32,351 nucleotides of DNA, taken from Myxacorys chilensis ATA2-1-KO14 (GTDB lineage Bacteria > Cyanobacteriota > Cyanobacteriia > Leptolyngbyales > Leptolyngbyaceae). The notes below the pieces were generated by a model. It saw nothing but the letters and a program-made list of their open reading frames with translations, ran no database searches and was not told the origin of the DNA. The stretch covers positions 1 to 32,351 of the forward strand of contig JAHHHP010000064.1 of assembly GCA_019359275.1 (NCBI GenBank). The letters run 5' to 3'. A program made the translations under genes and the position numbers. Shown in pieces: positions 7,301 to 16,712 of this stretch; positions within the stretch are counted from its first letter, which is position 1; every line of letters starts with the position of its first letter.

Positions 7301-8830
7301 TTATAGTCTTCGCCACCGCCGACCGTCGCGATTGATCAGCAGTTCAGCCTCTGCCGGTTCCCACGTCCCCGCCTCATATTGCGGGATCATAGAGGGATCG
7401 GTAGGTGCTTCCCAAGCGGCGAGGGCAGGAGTGACGACACGCCAAGCGGCTTCTACTTCGTCCGCACGGGTGAACAGCGTTTGATCGCCTGCCATGCAGT
7501 CAAGCAGTAAGCGATCGTAGGCTTCGCCGCCTGTGACACCGAATGAGGAACCGTAGCTGAAGTCCATATCCACCGATCGCGTCCGCAGGTCTGCACCCGG
7601 CATTTTGACCTCAAAGCGCATACCAATGCCCTCATTAGGCTGCATTCGCAGCGTTAGAACGTTAGCATTTGTCTGCTTTGCGGCTGACTGAAAAATAAGA
7701 TACGGCACATCGCGAAACTGAATCGCAATCTCAGACACTTTTTTCGGTAGGCGCTTGCCCGTTCGCAGATAGAAGGGAACGCCCTGCCACCGCCAGTTGT
7801 CTACCATGAATTTCATCGCCACGTAAGTCGGGACAATCGATCGAGGATTGACCCCTGGCTCAGAGCGGTAGCCCGGAACTTGCTTTCCTTTCATCCAGCC
7901 AGCTGAATATTGCCCCCGAATCGCCGATCGCTCTAAATGAGTGGTGTCAGCAAGGTGAGTGGCCTGAATGATTTTGACTTTCTCGGTTCGGACGCTATCG
8001 GCATCTAAGGAGTTGGGCGGCTCCATAGCCGTGAGACAGAACAATTGCATCAGATGGTTTTGTACCATGTCGCGCAAAGCACCTGACGACTCATAATAGC
8101 CTGCCCGATCTTCAACTCCGACGGTTTCAGCAACGGTAATCTGAACGTGATCAATAAACTGACGATTCCACAACGGCTCAAAAATGGCGTTGCCAAACCG
8201 GAACACCAGCAAATTTTGTACCGTTTCTTTGCCTAAATAGTGATCGATCCGATAGACCTGTTCTTCTCGGCAAACTTGGTTGACCACGCGGTTGAGGGCC
8301 TGTGCCGAACTCAGATCGCGTCCAAACGGCTTCTCGATCACCAGGCGAGTTCTGTTGGCGTCGTCTAACATGCCAGCCGCGCCAAGTTGCCGAATCGCTT
8401 CGGGAAAGAATTTGGGAGCGACCGCAAGATAGAAGACGCGATTTCCGCGCGTGCCTCGCGTTTTATCGAGTTCTTCCAGCCGCGCCTTGAGCTTTTGGTA
8501 GCCTTCAGGATTGTCGATGTCACCCGGACAATAAAATAAGCCTTGAGCGAAATCTTGCCACAGCGCATCTGAACCGACGCCATCCGAAAATTCTTCGACG
8601 CCTTCTCGCATCTGTTCACGAAAATAATCGTCCGACCACTCGCGACGAGCGACCCCAACGATCGTGAGTTCGGGCGGCAGGCGGCGTTCTCGCTTCAGGT
8701 GATAGAGGGCTGGAACCAATTTGCGCTTGGTTAAGTCGCCAGAGGCTCCAAAAAACACAATAATATTTGGCTCTGGCATCCGCTGCTGCTGGAGACCAAC
8801 GCGGAGAGGGTTTTCGAGCAAAGTGACCAT
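7301..8830 (-). CDS. zwf: Glucose-6-phosphate 1-dehydrogenase
   Basis: A 509-residue NADP-dependent enzyme that oxidises glucose-6-phosphate to 6-phosphogluconolactone, the entry to the oxidative pentose phosphate pathway in the cytoplasm. The Rossmann nucleotide motif GASGDLTKRKL is at about 28-38 and the substrate/active-site signature RIDHYLGKE at 194-202. EKPFGRD near 166-172 and the C-terminal beta+alpha domain are complete. The start is the ATG at 8830, which gives the usual cyanobacterial N-terminus (MVTLLENPLR). An upstream in-frame start at 8872 would add a Pro-rich tail of no known kind. It lies 104 bases after tal and 142 before opcA. The spacer before it can fold into two alternative hairpins. 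Activity is expected to depend on OpcA from the neighbouring gene. Confidence 0.98.
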   Translation of the reverse strand: MVTLLENPLRVGLQQQRMPEPNIIVFFGASGDLTKRKLVPALYHLKRERRLPPELTIVGVARREWSDDYFREQMREGVEEFSDGVGSDALWQDFAQGLFYCPGDIDNPEGYQKLKARLEELDKTRGTRGNRVFYLAVAPKFFPEAIRQLGAAGMLDDANRTRLVIEKPFGRDLSSAQALNRVVNQVCREEQVYRIDHYLGKETVQNLLVFRFGNAIFEPLWNRQFIDHVQITVAETVGVEDRAGYYESSGALRDMVQNHLMQLFCLTAMEPPNSLDADSVRTEKVKIIQATHLADTTHLERSAIRGQYSAGWMKGKQVPGYRSEPGVNPRSIVPTYVAMKFMVDNWRWQGVPFYLRTGKRLPKKVSEIAIQFRDVPYLIFQSAAKQTNANVLTLRMQPNEGIGMRFEVKMPGADLRTRSVDMDFSYGSSFGVTGGEAYDRLLLDCMAGDQTLFTRADEVEAAWRVVTPALAAWEAPTDPSMIPQYEAGTWEPAEAELLINRDGRRWRRL

Positions 8831-8895
8831 AGGCGAAAAGGGGAATGGGGGACAGAAAGCGCTAGGCAGCAACGCCCTAGACGCTCTTAAGGGGT

Positions 8896-8924
8896 AGGTA
8901 AGGGGATGTCTTTACCTCATCCCC
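8896..8924 (-). promoter_or_regulatory. Mutually exclusive hairpins in the tal-zwf spacer
   Basis: Two interleaved inverted repeats: GGGGATG (8902-8908) with CATCCCC (8918-8924), and AGGTAA (8896-8901) with TTACCT (8912-8917). The arms overlap in the order that forbids both stems at once, because there are no bases left to bridge a pseudoknot. The transcript would therefore choose between a 7-bp and a 6-bp hairpin just after tal. It may be a weak terminator or a processing site. Confidence 0.4.
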
Positions 8925-8934
8925 TCAGCCCAAC

Positions 8935-10083
8935 TTATACTGCCGCAAGCCGATCGACTTTTTCTTGCAGCGATTTCATCAGCGACTCAAAGGGTTGAAC
9001 GAATTTCGCAATCCCATCGTCGAGGAGTTCTTCCATGACTTGAGATAGGTTGATATCCACGTCGGGATCGCTCAAGCTTTGGATCAGGTTATAGGCTTCG
9101 TCAACGTTCGTTTCTACACGAGGGGCAACGTCGCAGTGATCAGCGCACGCTTCGATCGTGTTGGGTGGCAAGGTGTTGACCGTATCGGGTCCAACTAGTT
9201 CATCGACATACATGACATCGCTGTACTCAGGATTTTTAGTGCTGGTACTTGCCCACAGCAGGCGCTGGACGTTTGCGCCTTTTTCTTTGAGGGCGAGCCA
9301 ACGGGGATCAGCGATGATTTTCTTGTATTCTTGATAAGCAATTTTGGCGTTTGCGATCGCAACCTTTCCTTTAATCGCTTTCAGCTTGGCTTCGGTGGTT
9401 AGTTGATCTACGCCTTTTGCCAACAGGTCGTCAATTTTGCCATCGATATTGATATCGATCCGGCTCAAAAAGAAACTCGCGACTGATTCAATCTTGCTGA
9501 TGTCTTCTCCTTTCTCGACGCGCTTCTCTAAGCCGCGAATGTAGGCCCAAGCGCTATTGATATAGCTTTGCACCGAGAACAGCAGCGTCACGTTCACGCT
9601 GATCCCCTCGCTAATCACCTGCTCTACCGCTGGCAAACCAGCCGATGTTCCCGGAATCTTGATCATCAAATTGGGACGATTGACTTCCTTGTGATAGCGA
9701 CGCGCTTCCTCGATGGTTTTTTGGGTATCGTGCGCGATCGTCGGCGGCACTTCGATGCTGATGTAGCCATCGAGTCCTTCTGACTCTTCATAGATCGGCA
9801 AGAAGATATCGCAGGCGTTGCGGATGTCTTCAAACACCAGCGTCTCGTAGATTTCCATCAGGGGCTTGCCTGCCCGGATTGCCGCTTCAATGTCGGCATC
9901 GTAGATTTTGTTGCCTGCAATCGCTTTTTCAAAGATGGCCGGGTTGGAGGTGATTCCCCGCAAGCCCCGCGTCTCGATCAACTTCTTCAACTCACCGGAC
10001 TCGACTAGATCGCGGCTCAAATTATCCATCCAGATACTCTGACCGTAATCGCGAATTTCTAAAAGATGGTTTGTAGCTGTCAT
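8935..10083 (-). CDS. tal: Transaldolase
   Basis: A 382-residue enzyme that moves a dihydroxyacetone unit between sedoheptulose-7-phosphate/glyceraldehyde-3-phosphate and erythrose-4-phosphate/fructose-6-phosphate, in the non-oxidative pentose phosphate pathway. The TIM-barrel signature GITSNPAIFEKAI is at about 43-55. The Schiff-base Lys142 lies in NLMIKIPGTSAG, followed by GISVNVTLLFS. Its length fits the long monofunctional bacterial transaldolase class (about 360-380 residues). AGGAG lies about 11 bases before the ATG. It sits between fbp (51 bases upstream) and zwf (104 bases downstream), the order known from Nostoc, so co-transcription is very likely. The sequence shows no irregularity. 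Confidence 0.97.
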   Translation of the reverse strand: MTATNHLLEIRDYGQSIWMDNLSRDLVESGELKKLIETRGLRGITSNPAIFEKAIAGNKIYDADIEAAIRAGKPLMEIYETLVFEDIRNACDIFLPIYEESEGLDGYISIEVPPTIAHDTQKTIEEARRYHKEVNRPNLMIKIPGTSAGLPAVEQVISEGISVNVTLLFSVQSYINSAWAYIRGLEKRVEKGEDISKIESVASFFLSRIDINIDGKIDDLLAKGVDQLTTEAKLKAIKGKVAIANAKIAYQEYKKIIADPRWLALKEKGANVQRLLWASTSTKNPEYSDVMYVDELVGPDTVNTLPPNTIEACADHCDVAPRVETNVDEAYNLIQSLSDPDVDINLSQVMEELLDDGIAKFVQPFESLMKSLQEKVDRLAAV

Positions 10084-10134
10084 AGAGAATTAGCTCCTGT
10101 GTAGGGTACGCCGCTGCAAACACGGCTGGATAGG

Positions 10135-11205
10135 TTAGCGGGGAGACACCATCGATTGCTTTTTGGCCCCGTCTTGAATAAACGATTGAACCAGCGCCAC
10201 GTCCTTTTTACTACCAATAAACAGCGGCGTGCGAGCGTGTAGCTTGGTTGGTACAACATCTAAGATTTCTTGTGTCCCGGTCGTTGCGAAACCTCCAGCT
10301 TGCTCCATCAAGAACGCAAGGGGAGCCGATTCATAGAGCAATCTGAGTTTACCGTCCGGTTTCTCGGTTGTACCAGGGTAGAGAAATACTCCCCCTTGAT
10401 ACAAAATTCGGTGGAAGTCTCCCACCATTGCACCACCATAGCGGGCAGTGTAGCCCTCGTGCCGATGCACATAGCGAATGTAATCGCGGATTGGCTCGTC
10501 CCACTGCCAGAAGTTACCTTCGTTCACGCTATACACGGGGCCATGATCGGGAATCCGTATGTTTTCGTCTGCCAAAATGAACTCGCCCAAGCTGGGATCA
10601 AGCACAAAGGCATGAACGCCCTGACCGATTGAGTACACCAACATCGTACTGGGGCCATACAAGATGTAGCCTGCGGCAAGCTGTTTTCGTCCATCACTCT
10701 GAAGCAAGTCTTGCGCTGTACCGTCTCGGTCTTCGCCTTCTTGCTGTCGAATTGAGAAGATAGACCCAACATTAATATTGATATCGACATTCGAGGAACC
10801 ATCGATCGGGTCATACAGCAGGGTGTAGCGACCGATCGGGCAATTCTCAGGAATGTAGTACGGAGCGTCCATCTCCTCAGAGGCAAGGCGACAGACCAAT
10901 CCACTTTGTTTGAAGACCGAAATAAACACCTCGTTGGCGTAGATATCCATCTTCTTGACAGATTCTCCTTGCACATTGGTATCGCCAGTAAATCCCAAGA
11001 CGCCTTCCATCAGCCCTGCGCGACTTAGCCGACGAGCAATGAGCTTGCCTGCTAGAGCAATGCGCGACATGATGGCGCTGAGGTCTTGAGCGTCTGCTGA
11101 AAAGCTGTGAAGCTGTTCGAGGACGTGACGCGAGAGTGTGGTGCAGTCGCGATCGAGAGCCGAGTCGCGTTCTAGAAGATCGTGCATTGAATGGGCATCG
11201 ACCAT
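10135..11205 (-). CDS. fbp: Class I fructose-1,6-bisphosphatase
   Basis: A 356-residue enzyme that hydrolyses fructose-1,6-bisphosphate to fructose-6-phosphate in gluconeogenesis and, in part, the Calvin cycle. Class I features are plain: GDTNVQGESVKKMD, the metal-binding EEMDAPYY, the signature YDPIDGSSNVD (metal ligands Asp and Glu region), RYGGAMVGDFHRIL, and the substrate-contacting GKLRLLYE near the C-terminus. It is the first gene of the fbp-tal-zwf-opcA set. GGGAG about 8 bases before the ATG supports the start. A perfect 8-bp dyad lies 26-62 bases upstream of the start and may be an operator or leader hairpin. Cyanobacteria usually also carry a bifunctional class II FBP/SBPase that serves the Calvin cycle; this gene is the other type. 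Confidence 0.97.
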   Translation of the reverse strand: MVDAHSMHDLLERDSALDRDCTTLSRHVLEQLHSFSADAQDLSAIMSRIALAGKLIARRLSRAGLMEGVLGFTGDTNVQGESVKKMDIYANEVFISVFKQSGLVCRLASEEMDAPYYIPENCPIGRYTLLYDPIDGSSNVDININVGSIFSIRQQEGEDRDGTAQDLLQSDGRKQLAAGYILYGPSTMLVYSIGQGVHAFVLDPSLGEFILADENIRIPDHGPVYSVNEGNFWQWDEPIRDYIRYVHRHEGYTARYGGAMVGDFHRILYQGGVFLYPGTTEKPDGKLRLLYESAPLAFLMEQAGGFATTGTQEILDVVPTKLHARTPLFIGSKKDVALVQSFIQDGAKKQSMVSPR

Positions 11206-11394
11206 AGGTTCATCTCCCTAATACGGGCGGGTGACACTGACATAGCATACGCAGATACAAGTGTCACTAGCTCTATCTTAGGAAGGCATTTGGGGATTGG
11301 GGGGTTATTTTAAGATGAACTATAGATTAATGAGCGTTGAGCGTTGGGTCTGGGGTAGAGGGGAAAAAGTGAAGTAACAACGATCACAAAAAGA
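11206..11394 (-). promoter_or_regulatory. Leader and promoter region of the fbp operon
   Basis: This 189-base region before fbp contains GTGACACT (11231-11238) and AGTGTCAC (11260-11267), a perfect 8-bp inverted repeat with 21 bases between arms, 26-62 bases before the ATG. It could be an operator with arms about three helical turns apart (29 bp), or a leader hairpin. Promoter hexamers were not clear enough to assign. Confidence 0.45.
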
Positions 11395-12057
11395 TCACAA
11401 AAACTGCTCAACGTTATCCCTTTTGGAGAATTGTGGGTTGATGATCTGAAGTAGTTCTTGAGGGGCATGGAGCAGAAAATCAGGGCTGTAGGTCGCTAAG
11501 AGTTCGGTAGAGTTAAACCCCCATGTCACCGCGATCGCGCTTACTTGGCTTTTTCTTGCCGCTTCAATATCTCGCGTTTCATCTCCCACGTAATAGACGG
11601 TTTCAGGTAGAAACTGGTTTTGGCGGAGAATTTTTTTAATCAGGCGACTTTTTCCAAACGGACGCGAACTCGATACGACCTGATCAAATACGTCAGACAG
11701 TTCTTGAGTCTCTAGAAAGGCTCGAATATTTTTTTCTGAATTGGTTGACACAATGGCGAGCCAGTGGCCTTGTTGTTTCAGTTCCAGTAGGGTTTCTTTA
11801 ATGTCAGGAAAGATGGGCAAGTGTTGAATGCTCTGCCCAAACTCTGCGTTAAACCGCCGCACTAGAAATGGAACCACAAACACAGAGATTTTGGCTTGCT
11901 TCAAAATCTCTCTAGAGGTTAAGTTTTTCAGTTGCTTAAATTCTTCTAGGCTAGTGGTTCGGTAGCCAAATTCCTTTGCCAACCGATTTGTAACTTGGAG
12001 GGCAATTTCTAAGCTATTGGCGATCGTACCGTCGAAGTCAAATAAAATAACTTTCAC
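11395..12057 (-). CDS. HAD-family hydrolase (phosphoglycolate phosphatase-like)
   Basis: A 220-residue haloacid dehalogenase superfamily phosphatase. Motif I is FDFDGTIANS at residues 6-15, with nucleophile Asp7 and acid/base Asp9. Motif II is the Ser/Thr of IVSTNSEK. Motif III/IV is the downstream Lys and GDETRDIEAARKS. A helical cap domain lies between motifs I and II, as in the Gph/PGP subgroup. All catalytic residues are present. The substrate is unknown; phosphoglycolate or another small phosphoester is plausible, and the position beside the Calvin/pentose phosphate operon fits but does not prove it. The start is taken at GTG 12057, which puts motif I at the usual distance from the N-terminus. 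The longer frame begins only at a TTG (12093). It is transcribed toward fbp on the same strand, with no overlap. Confidence 0.85.
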   Translation of the reverse strand: MKVILFDFDGTIANSLEIALQVTNRLAKEFGYRTTSLEEFKQLKNLTSREILKQAKISVFVVPFLVRRFNAEFGQSIQHLPIFPDIKETLLELKQQGHWLAIVSTNSEKNIRAFLETQELSDVFDQVVSSSRPFGKSRLIKKILRQNQFLPETVYYVGDETRDIEAARKSQVSAIAVTWGFNSTELLATYSPDFLLHAPQELLQIINPQFSKRDNVEQFL

Positions 12058-12190
12058 AGAGATAGAAAATGTATAAAGAGCGGGATGCGGCAAGTAGAAA
12101 ATGGCTGGCTCGCGGTGTTTACCGAGTTGTGCGCTGCATCATCGCCTTGACCTTCTACAGCTTAATCAATTTTGTGAATAAGGAATAGCT

Positions 12191-12745
12191 TCAATCTAGC
12201 TTGAGCCACCCAAAAACCTGATCGGACGTAAGTTCTACAGCAAGGTGATTGAGGACTGGCAACGTTTGCTTGCCTCTGTAGAGAACGGGGATTTGATTGG
12301 GCAGAAAGGTCAGGATAGAGCGATCGATGGCATCGACAAGCCAGCCTAGTTGGGTTCCATGTTGAAGGCAATGTAAGATTTTGTCGGTGACTTGATTGGC
12401 GCTCTGATTGGGGGAAAGGATCTCCACCGTCCAATCGGGCGGAATTAACACATCGTCAGTGGGTTCGCCTTCGGGATCAAACTCAATATTTTGCCAGTAC
12501 AGAATGGTGAGATCGGGAACGATGGAGCGATCGCCAAATGCGCAGCGCAATTCTGGGAAGGCATAGGCAATTTTAGCGGGTTTAGCACTCTGATTGATGG
12601 CGGCGCATAGTTCGCTTTGAAGCACAGAATGCTTGCGTTTGAGCATCAGCTTTTGAATGATTTTACCGTCGATAAATTCGCTCGCGAGCTGAGTTTCGGG
12701 TAGGGCGAGGAATGATTCGAGGGTGAGCGACTGAGTTGCGATCAT
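12191..12745 (-). CDS. Uma2-family (DUF820) putative nuclease 1
   Basis: A 184-residue member of the Uma2/DUF820 family, a restriction-endonuclease-like fold that is vastly expanded in cyanobacteria. Visible family marks are EFIDGKIIQK (about 23-32), the SIVPDLTILY strand with the PD-type Asp, the acidic strand WTVEILSPNQS carrying the catalytic-type Glu, and the C-terminal VFGWLKLD. The Lys after the Glu strand is in the DKILHC helix. Members are annotated as endonucleases by fold; the biological role of the family is not settled. It starts at the ATG at 12745, divergent from the pentapeptide-repeat gene, with 220 bases between them. It is one of three Uma2 genes within 4.4 kb, all on the minus strand. 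Confidence 0.9.
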   Translation of the reverse strand: MIATQSLTLESFLALPETQLASEFIDGKIIQKLMLKRKHSVLQSELCAAINQSAKPAKIAYAFPELRCAFGDRSIVPDLTILYWQNIEFDPEGEPTDDVLIPPDWTVEILSPNQSANQVTDKILHCLQHGTQLGWLVDAIDRSILTFLPNQIPVLYRGKQTLPVLNHLAVELTSDQVFGWLKLD

Positions 12746-12965
12746 GGCGAATTCGCAAAGAGTTGGGTCTAGTTTATCGCGCGATTCGCGCCAAGCGCCA
12801 CTTTGAGGAAACCGCAGGGTACGGGGAGAGGAAAGGCTTTAGAGATAAAATTCGCGTTGTTATTGATGATGATGAGGCGAGTCTTGCTAATTTCATCCGA
12901 AAAGCTAAGAAAATTCTTTGTTTTAGTTAAAATTCGGTACAAGATTCACGTAGCCCCATTGCTCT

Positions 12966-14945
<1,980 letters not shown>

Positions 14946-15056
14946 TGTGTGAAGTGTCTAGGACTTGCGATCGCGAGTAAACAGCGTGCAAACCTAAAAA
15001 ACGCTTTAACAAAACCATAAACGACTAACAAAATCTCAACTTGTAGTGACAAACTT

Positions 15057-15183
15057 TTGATCCACTGAGACAGAAGCTTGATCTACTGAGACAAGCACCA
15101 CAATTTCACTAAAGAAATGCTTGATTTACTGAGACAAGCCCTATGAGCGCATTAACAAACGCGTGATCTACTGAAACAGAAGC
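15057..15183. repeat. Four degenerate 19-21 bp direct repeats
   Basis: Copies with the core TGATCTACTGAGACAAGC lie at 15057-15077, 15078-15096, 15121-15139 and 15163-15183. Copies 1 and 4 have CAGAAGC in place of CAAGC. Spacing is 0, 24 and 23 bases. They fill most of the 298-base gap between the pentapeptide gene and the next Uma2 gene. I saw no nearby match elsewhere in the window. Their nature is unknown. Confidence 0.75.
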
Positions 15184-15243
15184 TGTGATCGCGACGCAAG
15201 CTCCGAAGAATCGCATTAATAGACCTCATAATTGCTAATACAT

Positions 15244-15921
15244 TTAGCTCTTCGCCACAAATTTCTGGTGTTCAGTCGATTGCAAGCCCTGTTGCAAATT
15301 TTCTAAAACACGTTGCATGTTTCCAGATAAAAGATCTGCGATCGCTAACCACAATCCCGGAAACACTCGGCTCTGCAAAACTCCATCCGAATCAGGTTCA
15401 AGATTCAAATATTCGCCTTCTTCTAAATAAAACCAATCTATTTCCTGATCCAACACGCGCCAGACAATATATTCCTGCACTCCATTACGACGATAAGCCT
15501 GCTTCTTGGCATGAAGATCAATTGCAACACTACTTGCCGCAATCTCTACGACTAGTTCTGGCGCACCTTCAATGTAATCATCATCGCTAATTCTTGCTTG
15601 ACCACCTGCCTGTTCTCGAATCAAAAGAACAGCATCTGGCTGAAGTTCATTATCTAAATCTAAACGGACTGTTGGCTCAACTCCCAATGCAAGATCTGGT
15701 GTCGATGCTTGGTACACTCCCAGCCAAGTCATCATTCGACTATGAGGTTCACCATGACTCTCAAAACGCAATGCAGCAGCCATGTAAACAATTCCTTCGA
15801 TCAATTCAGCTTTTTTAAGATGGGACATCATATTGTAGCGACGCTCAAACTCGTAGCGATTTAAGCGATCGCCGTTCTCTAATGGAGGAATTGCTAGACG
15901 CGGCGAGGGAGTTTTAACCAT
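15244..15921 (-). CDS. Uma2-family (DUF820) putative nuclease 2
   Basis: A 225-residue Uma2/DUF820 protein. Family marks are AELIEGIVYMAA (near 38-49), PHSRMMTWLG, the core ELQPDAVLLI with the PD-type Asp, and the long strand GAPELVVEIAASSV with the catalytic-type Glu, followed by the Lys-containing helix AKKQAYRRNGVQEYIVW. These fit a complete PD-(D/E)XK active site. The start is the ATG at 15921 (MVKTPSPR). The frame can be extended to a TTG at 15939, but this is less likely. It is followed on the same strand, 84 bases upstream, by a third Uma2 gene, so the two may be co-transcribed. It is transcribed away from recQ and toward the pentapeptide gene. No antitoxin-like or methylase partner was seen. 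Confidence 0.9.
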   Translation of the reverse strand: MVKTPSPRLAIPPLENGDRLNRYEFERRYNMMSHLKKAELIEGIVYMAAALRFESHGEPHSRMMTWLGVYQASTPDLALGVEPTVRLDLDNELQPDAVLLIREQAGGQARISDDDYIEGAPELVVEIAASSVAIDLHAKKQAYRRNGVQEYIVWRVLDQEIDWFYLEEGEYLNLEPDSDGVLQSRVFPGLWLAIADLLSGNMQRVLENLQQGLQSTEHQKFVAKS

Positions 15922-16005
15922 GACTTTCAACCATGACAAAGAGATGATGAATAAAGTTTATGTTAGTGCTTCAGAATATCAAGCGTGATTGTCTACGGGC
16001 AGACC

Positions 16006-16599
16006 TTACGATCGCAGCGCATCTCGAAACGCGATCGCGGCGTCGTGTTGATCAGGAATCAAAACACATCGGACTAATAAATCTAAATCCAACTCTGGCA
16101 GAAATTCACTCCGAGAAATTTGTTCATATCCAGATTCACGTAAGCGCTGGATAAAAAGTTGTCCGTCCTGCCAAACCCACACTTCACCAACGCCCAATCC
16201 TTGATAGATTGACAATTTATCGAGGAGTCCGCTTGTCACGACGACCTCGATCGCAATATCTGGAAACTGTTTTTTACTGCCAATGTAATAACACTCATCC
16301 GGTTCGAGTCCACGTTCTTCTGACGGCTTTCGATAGGTTGCAGAACCATAGCCATACAATCGCACATTCTTCTCGATCGCATACAACTCTAGTAAACGAG
16401 CGAGGATTGTTTTAATCTCTTCGTGGTCTTCTGATGGCATAAATAGTTCCAACTTTCCTTCTAGATAAAACATTTTGAGGCTGGGTCGATCATCAAACAA
16501 GTCTCTCAGCGTCTCATACTGTTCCCAAGTAATCCCAGAAAGCAGAAACCGTTGCTCTTGAACCTGTAGCTGGGCTGCGATCGCTAATTCTAAATTCAT
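16006..16599 (-). CDS. Uma2-family (DUF820) putative nuclease 3
   Basis: A 197-residue Uma2/DUF820 protein of a different subgroup from its neighbours. It begins with a Leu/Gln-rich helix (LELAIAAQLQVQEQR) and TWEQYETLRDLF, then FYLEGKLELFMPSEDHE, a helical stretch, GLEPDECYYI with the PD-type Asp and PDIAIEVVVTSG with the catalytic-type Glu, followed by VGEVWVWQDGQLFIQRL. GGAGG lies about 6 bases before the ATG at 16599 and decides this start over the in-frame TTG at 16611. It is divergent from recQ, with 113 bases between starts that must contain both promoters. Pairing with the Uma2 gene 84 bases downstream suggests one transcript. Confidence 0.9.
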   Translation of the reverse strand: MNLELAIAAQLQVQEQRFLLSGITWEQYETLRDLFDDRPSLKMFYLEGKLELFMPSEDHEEIKTILARLLELYAIEKNVRLYGYGSATYRKPSEERGLEPDECYYIGSKKQFPDIAIEVVVTSGLLDKLSIYQGLGVGEVWVWQDGQLFIQRLRESGYEQISRSEFLPELDLDLLVRCVLIPDQHDAAIAFRDALRS

Positions 16600-16712
16600 A
16601 TCGCCCTCCAATAATGAGTTGATTCTATTTTATTCCGGTCGTTGAGAAGCTAGAATAGTCTCCGTTCTGTCTGCTAGAGCATTCTATTAGCAGTGCATTA
16701 CAAGGATGATTA

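Noticed and set aside
10270..10976. Frames of 120 and 150 codons overlapping fbp
   Set aside because: Other-frame shadows inside a gene with full class I FBPase motifs.
15057..15183. CRISPR array
   Set aside because: Only four degenerate units, two of them adjacent with no spacer, and no cas genes nearby.
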